Origin: Vicingaceae bacterium
GTDB taxonomy: Bacteria; Bacteroidota; Bacteroidia; Flavobacteriales_E; Vicingaceae
Length of the DNA stretch: 64,000 nt
Assembly (NCBI GenBank): GCA_026003395.1
Contig: BPHE01000001.1
Coordinates: 237,577-301,576 of the forward strand
Reading direction: 5' to 3'
How positions within the stretch are numbered: position 1 is the stretch's first letter; each line of letters begins with the position of its first letter. A program made the position numbers and the translations under genes. This document shows, piece after piece, positions 19,836 to 29,143 of this stretch. The notes under the pieces were generated by a model, which was not told the origin of the DNA, searched no databases, and saw nothing but the letters and a program-made list of their open reading frames with translations.

Positions 19836-20867
19836 CTAATCTTTATAAATTTTCACCCAGCTTTGCCGGCTGTTTTTTGCAGCTCTGTACATTCCCGGCG
19901 TATTAAACACAGCCACCAAATTTCCTTCCGAATCAATACCAATGACACCTCCCTCACCTTTTTGATCTACCAATTTGTGCAAAATAACCTCTTTGGCTGC
20001 TTGTTCGAGAGTCATGTTTTTATATTTAATCAAAGCTGCAATGTCGTAGGCCACAACATTTCTGATAAAAAACTCTCCATGACCGGTGCAAGAGATGGCA
20101 CAAACTCCATTTTCGGCATATGTCCCCGCTCCAATGACCGGAGAATCGCCGACCCTTCCGTATTTTTTATTGGTCATACCTCCGGTCGAGGTAGCTGCTG
20201 CCAAATTACCTTGTTTATCTAATGCAACAGCCCCCACAGTGCCAAATTTCTGAGGATTGGAATGATCCAAGCGTATCTCTCCTCTTGTATGTGCATCCTT
20301 CCAGTGTTTTTCACGTTCAGGTGTGTGAAAATATTTTTCGGGCATCATTTTCATTCCCCGCTCTTTTGCAAACTTTTCTGCTCCTCTTCCAATCAACATC
20401 ACATGATTGCTATGCAACATTACTTCTTTTGCCAGTAATACCGGATTTTTCACATATCTGACACCGGCCACGCTGCCGGCCATTTTGTTGCTTCCATCCA
20501 TTATTGAAGCATCCATTTCCACTTTCCCATCGTTGTTTAATACACTGCCTTTGCCTGCATTAAACAAAGGATTGTCTTCCAACATCACGACGGCTTTGGT
20601 GACCACATCCAAGGCAGAATAACCGTTTGACAACATTTCATAACATGTATCTATCACCTCTTGTAATGATTTTTTAATCATCAATTCCTTACCGGGCAAC
20701 ATATTTTCTTTTAAAATAACGCCTGCACCACCGTGAATCACAATTCCATAAGGCAATCTTTCATCCGCATGTTTTTCCATTCCTGAATTTTTAAAACCAA
20801 ATAAAACAAAAAAATAAAATAACCAGAGGATAATGTTAATTTTAACGCCATTATTTTTGTTTTTCAT
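19836..20867 (-). CDS. Isoaspartyl peptidase / type 2 L-asparaginase
   Basis: N-terminal nucleophile hydrolase of 343 aa that removes isoaspartyl residues or hydrolyses asparagine. The precursor self-cleaves before the Thr of GTVGAVALD (about residue 215) to give alpha and beta chains. Other family motifs are IHGGAG near the start, NAGKGSVLN and the beta-chain GGMTNKKYGRVGDSPVIGAGTYAE. The N-terminus has a hydrophobic segment (INIILWLFYFFVLFGF), so the enzyme is exported or membrane-anchored. The chosen ATG lies 28 bases from the start of the divergent methyltransferase; a longer in-frame form from 20909 would run into that gene. Confidence 0.9.
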   Translation of the reverse strand: MKNKNNGVKINIILWLFYFFVLFGFKNSGMEKHADERLPYGIVIHGGAGVILKENMLPGKELMIKKSLQEVIDTCYEMLSNGYSALDVVTKAVVMLEDNPLFNAGKGSVLNNDGKVEMDASIMDGSNKMAGSVAGVRYVKNPVLLAKEVMLHSNHVMLIGRGAEKFAKERGMKMMPEKYFHTPEREKHWKDAHTRGEIRLDHSNPQKFGTVGAVALDKQGNLAAATSTGGMTNKKYGRVGDSPVIGAGTYAENGVCAISCTGHGEFFIRNVVAYDIAALIKYKNMTLEQAAKEVILHKLVDQKGEGGVIGIDSEGNLVAVFNTPGMYRAAKNSRQSWVKIYKD

Positions 20868-20895
20868 GGACCTTTTATTTAGAAGTTGCCAATTT

Positions 20896-21639
20896 ATGAA
20901 ATTTTTCATACAAAGCCGACGTTTACACGGAATCCACTCCCCATTTGTATATCAATGGATGGAAAAATTACAACAACCTTATCAATACTACGGCCTCGAA
21001 CAAGCATTGAATGTTATTGAGCACCGTTCTTTATCAAACAATACTATACAAAAAAACGACCTTGGCACCGGGCGCAACAAAGGACCATATACGATCAGTG
21101 TCAAAAATATGGCCAGTAGAACCCGCAGACGAAAAATTATTTATCGGATTATTTTTGAACTGACCCAAATGATCAAACCGTCTATAATACTTGAGCTTGG
21201 TACGGGCCTTGGTTTTTCTACTCTGGTGATGGCCCAGGCCTCTCCTTACAGCAAAATTATCTCTGTGGATGGTTGTAAAAACACATTGAAAGAAGCCGGA
21301 ATCACATTGCAGAAGGCACCTCAACCAAAAAACATCCAACTTATCACTGCTTCTTTTGACGACTTTTTACAAACGTTTTCCCTTCCTGTAGATTTGGCTT
21401 TTATCGACGGTAATCATACTTTCGAAGCCACCACTCGTTATGCAGAAAAAATCACCCCTTTGATCTCAATAAATGGGGCTTTAGTTTTGGATGATATTCA
21501 TTGGAGCAAACCCATGTACCTTGCATGGCAACATATCCGGCAAAAACAGGAATATACATTGACATTGGATTTTTTTGATATCGGCATTTTATTTAAAAAC
21601 CCATCTTTCTCAAAAGAAGAATTTAAACTTTTGGTATGA
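20896..21639 (+). CDS. Class I SAM-dependent methyltransferase
   Basis: 247-aa predicted O-methyltransferase-like enzyme. The N-terminal [14 protein letters not shown] is typical of a Bacteroidota subgroup. The SAM-binding motif is [17 protein letters not shown], then SVDGC, and the catalytic-side strand [17 protein letters not shown] with [12 protein letters not shown]. Substrate unknown. The ATG at 20896 matches this subgroup's usual N-terminus; an earlier ATG at 20866 overlaps the start codon of the divergent isoaspartyl peptidase. Its stop overlaps the ABC ATPase start by 4 bases, so the two are co-translated. Confidence 0.85.
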   Translation: MKFFIQSRRLHGIHSPFVYQWMEKLQQPYQYYGLEQALNVIEHRSLSNNTIQKNDLGTGRNKGPYTISVKNMASRTRRRKIIYRIIFELTQMIKPSIILELGTGLGFSTLVMAQASPYSKIISVDGCKNTLKEAGITLQKAPQPKNIQLITASFDDFLQTFSLPVDLAFIDGNHTFEATTRYAEKITPLISINGALVLDDIHWSKPMYLAWQHIRQKQEYTLTLDFFDIGILFKNPSFSKEEFKLLV

Positions 21640-22334
21640 ACCCTGAAATAGTTATAGAGCTTAATAAAATACGCAAGTCCTTTAAAATGGGACGTGAATG
21701 GCTTGAGGTGCTTAAAGGCATCGATCTTAAAGTATTCCGCAATGAATATGTGGCATTGATGGGCCCATCCGGATCCGGCAAGTCCACTTTAATGAACATT
21801 CTCGGATGTTTGGATACCCCCACTTCAGGCGAATATTTCTTGAATGGAAAAAATGTCAGCCGACTTGACGATGATCAATTGGCCGCTATTCGAAATAAAG
21901 AAATTGGTTTTATTTTCCAAACGTTTAATTTGATGCCAAGATTAACGGCTCTTGAAAATGTGGCCCTCCCTTTGATTTATGCCGGTATTTCCAAAGAAGA
22001 ACGTACACGTCGTGCACAAGAAATGCTGGAATTGGTAGGACTGGCCGATCGAATGAACCACAAACCCAACGAGCTCTCCGGAGGTCAACGTCAAAGAGTA
22101 GCTATCGCCAGAGCACTGGTCAACAATCCTTCTATATTGTTAGCCGACGAACCCACCGGAAATCTAGACAGCAAAACCTCTTATGAAATTATGGAGCTTT
22201 TTGACGACATACACCTTCAAGGCAATACCATTATTTTGGTCACTCATGAAGAAGATATTGCCGAACATGCCAAAAGAATTATAAAATTAAAAGATGGTGT
22301 TATTTTAGAAGACACAGTCAAAATTAAAAATTAA
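21636..22334 (+). CDS. ABC transporter ATP-binding protein, LolD/MacB type
   Basis: 232-aa ATPase subunit. Walker [11 protein letters not shown]-loop [18 protein letters not shown], signature LSGGQRQR and Walker [13 protein letters not shown] are all present, and the sequence falls in the MacB/LolD/FtsE-like group. These serve lipoprotein release, efflux or envelope stress pumps. No permease gene is adjacent, so the partner is elsewhere. It overlaps the methyltransferase by ATGA and is followed after 4 bases by cobalamin adenosyltransferase. Confidence 0.93.
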   Translation: MNPEIVIELNKIRKSFKMGREWLEVLKGIDLKVFRNEYVALMGPSGSGKSTLMNILGCLDTPTSGEYFLNGKNVSRLDDDQLAAIRNKEIGFIFQTFNLMPRLTALENVALPLIYAGISKEERTRRAQEMLELVGLADRMNHKPNELSGGQRQRVAIARALVNNPSILLADEPTGNLDSKTSYEIMELFDDIHLQGNTIILVTHEEDIAEHAKRIIKLKDGVILEDTVKIKN

Positions 22335-22338
22335 GCAT

Positions 22339-22896
22339 ATGAAAATATATACCAAAAAAGGCGATCAAGGGCAAACTTCGCTTTTTGGCGGAGAAAGATT
22401 ATCCAAAAATCATATCCGAATCGAAGCATATGGAAGTGTCGATGAACTTAATTCATGGATTGGACTTGTTCGTGATTCAATTGCTCCCATTGAATTAGAA
22501 CAAGAACTTCTGCTGCAAATCCAAGAAGAGTTATTTGTCATTGGTTCTTATTTAGCCACAAAAAACGAAAAATCCAAAAAACACCTGCCGCCTATGAATC
22601 CCGGAATTGTAGAACAAATGGAACAAGCCATAGACCGGATGCAGGAAAGTTTACCCCCTATGAAACACTTCATTCTCCCGGGAGGCCACCCATGGGTGTC
22701 ATTTTGCCACATTGCCAGATGTGTTTGTCGCCGTTCGGAACGTGCTGTGGTTTCTCTAAGCAAACAAGAACCCATAGATGCAGGCATCTTACCATTTCTC
22801 AACCGGCTTTCCGACTATCTGTTTGTCCTGGCCCGCATGATTTCCAATCGTCTAAACGCAAAAGAAAATCCATGGATACCTAAACACAATAAATAA
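22339..22896 (+). CDS. Cob(I)alamin adenosyltransferase, PduO type
   Basis: 185-aa enzyme that transfers adenosyl from ATP to cob(I)alamin to make coenzyme B12, forming a trimer of helical bundles. The N-terminal ATP loop YTKKGDQGQTSLFGGERLSK, then YGSVDELNSWIG and the RRSERAVVSL helix are diagnostic. No B12-dependent mutase lies in the window. Third gene of the run with the methyltransferase and the ABC ATPase. Confidence 0.95.
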   Translation: MKIYTKKGDQGQTSLFGGERLSKNHIRIEAYGSVDELNSWIGLVRDSIAPIELEQELLLQIQEELFVIGSYLATKNEKSKKHLPPMNPGIVEQMEQAIDRMQESLPPMKHFILPGGHPWVSFCHIARCVCRRSERAVVSLSKQEPIDAGILPFLNRLSDYLFVLARMISNRLNAKENPWIPKHNK

Positions 22897-23065
22897 TTTT
22901 CATTTTCTGCCAATATTTTTATTCATAAACTATTCAATATCATTGAAAATTTGACAGTTTTCACTCCATAGGCAGGTTTTTTGCATTCACACAACCGGTT
23001 TTCACTCTAAAACTTATTGATTTTTAAGCCGGATATAATGATTGGGAAGCATAAAAAAAAATTGC

Positions 23066-23095
23066 TTTGAAAATGTAACCTTTTTTATATTTTTG
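23066..23095 (+). promoter_or_regulatory. Promoter of the DUF2795 gene
   Basis: TTTG at 23066-23069, then 18 bases, then TATTTTTG at 23088-23095: both Bacteroidota elements at about the expected spacing, 28 bases before the ATG. One of the two best promoters in the window. Confidence 0.65.
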
Positions 23096-23123
23096 CGTTC
23101 ATTTTTTAAAAAAAATTACAACT

Positions 23124-23345
23124 ATGTATTGGACATTAGAATTGGCATCTTATCTTGAAGACGCACCATGGCCGGCCACTAAAGAAGAATTAATCGATTA
23201 TGCCATCCGTACAGGTGCACCCCTTGAGGTTGTTGAAAATCTGCAAGAAATCGAAGACGATCAGGAGGTTTTTGAAAGCATAGAAGACATTTGGCCGGAT
23301 TATCCTTCAAAAGAGGACTTCTTTTTCAACGAAGATGAATATTGA
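23124..23345 (+). CDS. DUF2795 family small acidic protein
   Basis: 73-aa acidic protein (MYWTLELASYLEDAPWPATKEEL) that is nearly invariant among Bacteroidota relatives in my memory of the family. The pattern WPATKEELIDYAIRTGAP followed by VVENLQ is the DUF2795 core. Function unknown; strong conservation, its own promoter and its own terminator suggest steady expression. Cytoplasmic. Confidence 0.88.
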   Translation: MYWTLELASYLEDAPWPATKEELIDYAIRTGAPLEVVENLQEIEDDQEVFESIEDIWPDYPSKEDFFFNEDEY

Positions 23346-23380
23346 TAAGTTATTGGCCGGTCAACAGTAATTTTTCCTAC

Positions 23381-23402
23381 GGGGCTATTCGCCCCTTTTT
23401 TT
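23381..23402 (+). terminator. Terminator of the DUF2795 gene
   Basis: Stem GGGGC/GCCCC with a 5-base loop followed by eight or more T. It isolates the small gene from secA. Confidence 0.85.
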
Positions 23403-23489
23403 GTTTGTCTTCTTTGATTCTTATTTTATTTGTTATATTTTTTTGACACATTTTGATACAATATCTATAAATCTATGTTTTTTTAAACG

Positions 23490-23497
23490 TACTTTTG
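23490..23497 (+). promoter_or_regulatory. -7 box of secA
   Basis: TACTTTTG fits TAnnTTTG and ends 24 bases before the chosen ATG. The in-frame TTG at 23495 overlaps this box and so is not the start. Confidence 0.5.
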
Positions 23498-23521
23498 CAT
23501 AAATTAAACAAAAGAAAAGCC

Positions 23522-26500
23522 ATGTTAGAATCAATCGGTAAACTGGTAAAAAAAATTTTCGGAAGCAAACAAGAAAGGGATCTAAAAGCCATCATGCCAA
23601 TTGTTGAAAAAATCAACGAAGAATTTTCCAAATTACAAGATATAAGCGACGATGAACTCCGCAAAAAAACAACTGAGTTTAAAAACTATATTCGGTCGAA
23701 GACCAAAGACGTGGTGGATAAAATAGAACAACTTAAAACGCAGGTTGCACAAGAAGAATTGCCTTCTAAAGAAAAAGAAAAAATTTTCAAACAAATAGAA
23801 GAATTAAAAAAACAAGAGCTTGACCTTATCGAAGAGGCGCTCAATGAAATACTTCCTCAGGCATTTGCTGTGGTGAAAGAAACAGCCAGAAGATTGAAAG
23901 AAAAGGGATTTCTCAAAGTGAAAGCTACCGAATTTGACAGAGATTTAGCCGCTTTTAAGCCCAATGTAAAAATAGAAGGCGATTACGCCATCTGGTCTAA
24001 TCGTTGGATTGCCGCAGGAAATGAGGTTGTTTGGGACATGGTTCATTATGATGTGCAATTGATTGGTGGAGTAGTCATTCATCAGGGAAAGATAGCTGAA
24101 ATGGCCACCGGTGAAGGTAAAACACTGGTGAGTACCCTGCCTGTATATTTGAATGCATTGGCAGGAAAAGGTGTGCATCTTGTTACTGTCAACGATTATT
24201 TGGCCAAACGTGACTCCGAGTGGATGGGACCATTGTTTGAATTTCATCAACTCACCGTAGATTGCATTGACAAACATGAACCACATTCTCCGGGAAGAAA
24301 AAAAGCGTATCAAGCCGACATCACATATGGAACCAACAATGAATTCGGTTTTGATTATTTACGTGACAATATGGTTTTTTCTCCTGATGAAATCGTGCAA
24401 AGAGGGCATCATTATGCAATTGTAGACGAGGTTGATTCGGTTCTTATCGATGATGCCAGAACACCATTGATCATCTCAGGACCAACACCGAAAGGAGACA
24501 AGCATGAATATTACCAACTAAAGCCGTTGGTAGAAAAACTTGTCAATGCGCAAAAACGTTATGTCACAACCGCTTTGGCCGATGCGAAAAGATTGTTGGA
24601 AGAATACGAAAATGCTACTGACTCTAAAACAAAAAAACGCTTAAAAGAAGAAGGGGGTCTGGCATTGTTGCGTGTACACAGAGGTATGCCCAAATATAAA
24701 CCATTGATAAAATTCTTAAGCGAGCCCGGAATAAAACAAATTTTAATCGAAACCGAAAATTATTATTTGCAAGATCAAGCCAAAGAAATGCCCAAGGTTG
24801 ATGCCGAACTTTATTTTGTAATCGATGAAAAAACTAATAGTGTGGATCTCACCGACAAAGGTATTGATCTAATTTCACAAGGTGCCGAAGATAAAAATTT
24901 CTTTGTAATTCCTGACATAGCTGCCGAGCTGTCACAAATAGAAAATGCAAATATTTCGGAAGAAGAAAAATTAAAAAGAAAAGAGAAATTGATTCAAGAA
25001 TATCAAGTCAAGGCCGACCGCATTCATACTATCCATCAGCTTCTCAAGGCATACACATTGTTTGAAAGAGATGTGGAATATGTTATCATGGACGGTAAAG
25101 TAAAAATTGTCGATGAGCAAACCGGTCGTATTATGGAAGGCCGCCGTTATTCCGACGGTTTGCATCAAGCCATAGAAGCCAAAGAAAATGTTAAAGTGGA
25201 AGCCGCCACCCAAACCTATGCCACAATTACGTTGCAAAATTATTTCAGAATGTATCACAAACTTGCCGGTATGACCGGTACAGCCGAAACCGAAGCCGGT
25301 GAATTTTGGGAAATATACAAACTTGATGTCGTAGTCATTCCTACCAACAAACCGGTCATTAGAAAAGATTTCGACGATTTGGTATTCAAAACCAAACGCG
25401 AAAAATATAAAGCCGTGATAGATGAGATTGAAAAACTTGTTTCGCAAGGCAGGCCGGTCCTTGTGGGAACAACCTCAGTCGAAATCAGTGAACAATTAAG
25501 CAGAATGCTTAAAATGAAAAACATTAAACATAATGTGCTTAACGCAAAACTACACGCCAAGGAAGCCGAAATTGTAGCCGAAGCAGGCAAAGCCGGAACT
25601 GTTACTATCGCAACAAATATGGCAGGACGTGGTACGGACATCAAACTTGGCCCGGGTGTGAAAGAAGCCGGAGGTCTGGCCATCATTGGCACCGAACGTC
25701 ACGAATCCCGCAGGGTAGACCGTCAGTTAAGGGGACGCGCTGGCCGACAAGGTGATCCGGGTACGTCACAGTTTTTTGTTTCTCTGGAAGACGACCTGAT
25801 GCGTCTTTTCGGTTCGGAACGTATTGCAAAAATGATGGACAGCATGGGGCATAAAGAGGGTGAGGTGATACAACACTCTTTGATTACCAAATCCATTGAA
25901 AGAGCCCAAAAGAAAGTAGAAGAAAACAATTTCGGCATTCGTAAACGTTTGCTTGAATATGACGATGTGATGAATTCACAAAGAACCGTTATATACGAAA
26001 AAAGACGTAATGCCCTGTTTGGTGATAAGATTCAAATTGATATTGAAAACATGATCAATGACCTTGCTGAGGTGATTGTGGATGAATATAAATCTGCCAA
26101 CGATTACGATGGCTTTAAACTGGATGTACTCAAAACATTTTCTATTGACCCTAATATCACACCACAAGAATTCAGCTCTATGACTTATGAGGAGATTCAT
26201 GAAAAACTCACCCGTCAAATTTTTGACACTTTAAAACGTAAAGGACAAATCATTGCCGAAAAAGCATATCCTGTTTTAAAACATATTTATGAAACACAAG
26301 GCACACATGTAAACAACGTGATTATTCCGTTTACTGATGGTGTAAAAACCATCAATACCATAGTTCCTTTAAAAGAAACAATAGAAAAAGAAGGACGTAA
26401 TTTATTGTTGCTTTTTGAAAAAAGTGTTGCTTTAGGAATGATTGACCTGCACTGGAAAGAACATTTAAGAGAACTAGACGATTTGAAGCAATCGGTACAG

Positions 26501-26872
26501 AGTGCAGTATATGAACAAAAAGACCCCTTATTGGTTTATAAATTCGAAGCGTTTGAGTTGTTTAAACAATTGCTCAACAACATTAACAGAGATGTAGTTT
26601 CGTTTATTATGCGTGCCCAACTACCCGACCCATCTGAAAATGAAAAAGAAACTCCTGTCAAAAGTGCACCTGAAAAAAGCATTTCACAACCTAGATTAGA
26701 AACAGGCCGGGGAAACAACGTACCTCCTCCTCCCTTACAAGGTCAGGAAAGAGCACACCAACCAACGCAGACTCAGGTAAAAGAACCAATCATTGCCGAA
26801 AAAAAAGTTGGCCGCAACGAACCATGCCCATGCGGAAGTGGTAAAAAATTCAAACATTGCCATGGTAAATAA
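23522..26872 (+). CDS. secA: Preprotein translocase ATPase SecA
   Basis: Motor ATPase that drives preproteins through SecYEG; peripheral inner-membrane protein. It is long (1116 aa), as usual in Bacteroidota. NBD1 has Walker A-like [14 protein letters not shown] and the [14 protein letters not shown] motif. NBD2 has [13 protein letters not shown] and [13 protein letters not shown] Glu/Lys-rich insert lies at about residues 330-480. The C-terminus is a proline-rich linker and the zinc-binding [14 protein letters not shown] tail used for SecB/ribosome contact. Start chosen at [14 protein letters not shown], after the -7 box. Confidence 0.98.
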   Translation: MLESIGKLVKKIFGSKQERDLKAIMPIVEKINEEFSKLQDISDDELRKKTTEFKNYIRSKTKDVVDKIEQLKTQVAQEELPSKEKEKIFKQIEELKKQELDLIEEALNEILPQAFAVVKETARRLKEKGFLKVKATEFDRDLAAFKPNVKIEGDYAIWSNRWIAAGNEVVWDMVHYDVQLIGGVVIHQGKIAEMATGEGKTLVSTLPVYLNALAGKGVHLVTVNDYLAKRDSEWMGPLFEFHQLTVDCIDKHEPHSPGRKKAYQADITYGTNNEFGFDYLRDNMVFSPDEIVQRGHHYAIVDEVDSVLIDDARTPLIISGPTPKGDKHEYYQLKPLVEKLVNAQKRYVTTALADAKRLLEEYENATDSKTKKRLKEEGGLALLRVHRGMPKYKPLIKFLSEPGIKQILIETENYYLQDQAKEMPKVDAELYFVIDEKTNSVDLTDKGIDLISQGAEDKNFFVIPDIAAELSQIENANISEEEKLKRKEKLIQEYQVKADRIHTIHQLLKAYTLFERDVEYVIMDGKVKIVDEQTGRIMEGRRYSDGLHQAIEAKENVKVEAATQTYATITLQNYFRMYHKLAGMTGTAETEAGEFWEIYKLDVVVIPTNKPVIRKDFDDLVFKTKREKYKAVIDEIEKLVSQGRPVLVGTTSVEISEQLSRMLKMKNIKHNVLNAKLHAKEAEIVAEAGKAGTVTIATNMAGRGTDIKLGPGVKEAGGLAIIGTERHESRRVDRQLRGRAGRQGDPGTSQFFVSLEDDLMRLFGSERIAKMMDSMGHKEGEVIQHSLITKSIERAQKKVEENNFGIRKRLLEYDDVMNSQRTVIYEKRRNALFGDKIQIDIENMINDLAEVIVDEYKSANDYDGFKLDVLKTFSIDPNITPQEFSSMTYEEIHEKLTRQIFDTLKRKGQIIAEKAYPVLKHIYETQGTHVNNVIIPFTDGVKTINTIVPLKETIEKEGRNLLLLFEKSVALGMIDLHWKEHLRELDDLKQSVQSAVYEQKDPLLVYKFEAFELFKQLLNNINRDVVSFIMRAQLPDPSENEKETPVKSAPEKSISQPRLETGRGNNVPPPPLQGQERAHQPTQTQVKEPIIAEKKVGRNEPCPCGSGKKFKHCHGK

Positions 26873-26927
26873 ACTGAGTACTCTAAGATAGATGTAAATT
26901 TTTTATTTATTCACTGAAAAAGAAAAT

Positions 26928-28463
26928 TTATTTCCCCCAGTTTTCTCTATCCAAGCTTCTGTATTGAATAGCTTCGGCAATATGATGCGGACGTATACTT
27001 TCAGATTGATCCAAATCTGCAATGGTTCTTGCCACGCGTAATATACGGTCGTATGCCCTGGCAGACAAATCGAGTTTTTCCATAGCATTTTTCAGGAGTG
27101 ATTTCCCGGTTTCATCCAATTGACAATATTGACGAATCATCCGGGTAGTCATTTGAGCATTGCAAAAAATTCCGGCATGGGATCGAAATCGAGTCAGTTG
27201 AATCTCGCGTGCTTTTATGACACGTGTGCGTATGGAAGCACTGCTTTCACCGGGTTGAGAACTGCTTAATTCGTCAAACTTCACGGGCGTCACTTCAATA
27301 TGTAAATCGATACGGTCAAGCAAAGGCCCCGAAATCTTACTCAAATAACGTTGAACAGCCTGTGGAGAACATATACATTCTTTTTCGGGATGATTTAGAT
27401 AGCCACATGGACATGGATTCATTGAAGCAACCAATGAAAAACCGGCAGGATATTCCACTGCAAATTTTGCTCTGGAGATCGTAACCTTCCTTTCTTCCAG
27501 GGGCTGACGCAACACCTCCAGAACAGTTCTTTTAAATTCAGGTAATTCATCTAGAAATAAAATGCCGTTATGAGCAAGGGAAATCTCTCCGGGCTGAGGT
27601 ACAGCCCCTCCGCCAACCAAAGCCACATCGCTAATCGTATGATGGGGGCTCCTGAAAGGACGACGGGTAATCAAGGACACTTCTTTTAACTTTCCACTCA
27701 CCGAATGAATTTTTGTGGTTTCCAATGCTTCTTCAAGAGTCATGGGAGGTAAAATAGAAGTAAGGCGTTTTGCCAACATAGTTTTACCAGCCCCGGGTGG
27801 GCCGATCAAAATAATATTATGTCCCCCGGCAGCGGCTATTTCAAAAGCACGTTTGACATTTTCTTGTCCTCTCACATCAGAAAAATCAACATCATAAACA
27901 CCGGCATTTTTTTCAAACTCATCTTGAACATTGAATACTGTAGGCGGTATGTCTGTACGATCCTCCAGAAAATCTAACACTTCAGGTAAATGATCCACAC
28001 CTATCACCTCCAATCCCTCCACGATTGCTGCCTCCTTAGCATTTACAGACGGAAGTATAAAACCTTTGAAACCTTGCTTCTTTGCTTCAATGGCAATTGG
28101 CAATGCTCCTTTGATGGGTCGTAAACTTCCGTCCAATGAAAGCTCGCCCATGATTAGATAATCATTCAACTTATCGGTGGATATTTGATCTGAAGCAGCC
28201 AAAATTCCCACAGCCAACGGAAGATCATATGCGCTCCCTTCTTTTTTTATATCGGCGGGAGCCATATTGATGACAATTTTCTTTGCGGGCAACTTATAAC
28301 CAGTATTTTTCAAAGCTGCCTCTATGCGTTGTTGGCTTTCTTTCACCGCATTATCCGGCAGACCAACTAAAAAAAATTTTACTCCGGGGTCGATATTAAC
28401 TTCAATGGTAATCAAAAAGGCATTTATGCCATAAACAGCACAGCCATAAGTTTTAACGAGCAT
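26928..28463 (-). CDS. comM: YifB/ComM family AAA+ ATPase (Mg-chelatase-like)
   Basis: 511-aa cytoplasmic hexameric helicase-type ATPase. In naturally competent bacteria ComM drives branch migration during integration of DNA. The N-terminal Lon-like domain (residues 1-170) is followed by the AAA core with Walker [14 protein letters not shown] and Walker [11 protein letters not shown], a zinc-like Cys group ([17 protein letters not shown]) and a C-terminal helical lid. Full family length. It overlaps gmhA by 11 bases and converges with secA. Confidence 0.94.
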   Translation of the reverse strand: MLVKTYGCAVYGINAFLITIEVNIDPGVKFFLVGLPDNAVKESQQRIEAALKNTGYKLPAKKIVINMAPADIKKEGSAYDLPLAVGILAASDQISTDKLNDYLIMGELSLDGSLRPIKGALPIAIEAKKQGFKGFILPSVNAKEAAIVEGLEVIGVDHLPEVLDFLEDRTDIPPTVFNVQDEFEKNAGVYDVDFSDVRGQENVKRAFEIAAAGGHNIILIGPPGAGKTMLAKRLTSILPPMTLEEALETTKIHSVSGKLKEVSLITRRPFRSPHHTISDVALVGGGAVPQPGEISLAHNGILFLDELPEFKRTVLEVLRQPLEERKVTISRAKFAVEYPAGFSLVASMNPCPCGYLNHPEKECICSPQAVQRYLSKISGPLLDRIDLHIEVTPVKFDELSSSQPGESSASIRTRVIKAREIQLTRFRSHAGIFCNAQMTTRMIRQYCQLDETGKSLLKNAMEKLDLSARAYDRILRVARTIADLDQSESIRPHHIAEAIQYRSLDRENWGK

Positions 28464-29022
28464 AACCTAATTGTTTTTCGATATAATCAATCAACGTATG
28501 AATTACTTTGATATGTATTTCTTGAGCTCTATCGGCATATTTGCTAAATGGTGCCCTTATTTCGACATCACACATATTGGCAAGCATGCCACCGTCTTTC
28601 CCTGTCAATGCAACGACCTTCATCTTCTTTTCACGGGAAATTTTAGCTGCTTTGATTACATTTTTAGAGTTTCCACTGGTGCTAATTGCCAGCAATACAT
28701 CTCCTTCTTTGCCCATTGATTCGATAAACCTGGAAAAAACCTCATCATATCCGTAATCGTTGGCCACACATGAAAGATATCCGGGGTCGGATATTGCTAT
28801 GGCGGCGATTGGTGGACGGTTGTTCCTGAATCTTCCTGTGAGCTCTTCGGCAAAATGCATGGCATCGCACATAGATCCTCCATTGCCGCAGCTAATGATC
28901 TTTCCTCCCCGCAAAATTGCTTCTACCATTATATTTCCGGCTTCACGGATCTTTTTAAAATTATCTTTATTCTTCAAAAATGATTGAAGAACCTCAAGGG
29001 CTTCTATAAAATTTTCTTCCAT
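28453..29022 (-). CDS. gmhA: Phosphoheptose isomerase
   Basis: 189-aa SIS-domain enzyme that converts sedoheptulose 7-phosphate to D-glycero-D-manno-heptose 7-phosphate for LPS inner core. Motifs [33 protein letters not shown] and the C-terminal [12 protein letters not shown] match GmhA; the length equals that of E. coli GmhA within a few residues. No other heptose genes lie nearby. First gene of a pair with comM, overlapping it by 11 bases. Confidence 0.94.
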   Translation of the reverse strand: MEENFIEALEVLQSFLKNKDNFKKIREAGNIMVEAILRGGKIISCGNGGSMCDAMHFAEELTGRFRNNRPPIAAIAISDPGYLSCVANDYGYDEVFSRFIESMGKEGDVLLAISTSGNSKNVIKAAKISREKKMKVVALTGKDGGMLANMCDVEIRAPFSKYADRAQEIHIKVIHTLIDYIEKQLGYAR

Positions 29023-29143
29023 ACAAATTGCTGATATTTGAACGTAAAACTACAAGAAAATTCCAAAATATCCACAAAACGGCTTTATTTTGACAAAAAC
29101 CGAAAACTCAACAGATAATAGCGAAAACAAATAAAACTTTTGT

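Noticed and set aside
23495-23521. In-frame TTG extension of secA by nine codons
   Set aside because: It overlaps the -7 promoter box, and the conserved N-terminus begins at the ATG at 23522.
24971-25692. Two overlapping minus-strand ORFs of about 150 aa inside secA
   Set aside because: Antisense shadows of a strongly conserved gene; no start context or recognisable domain.
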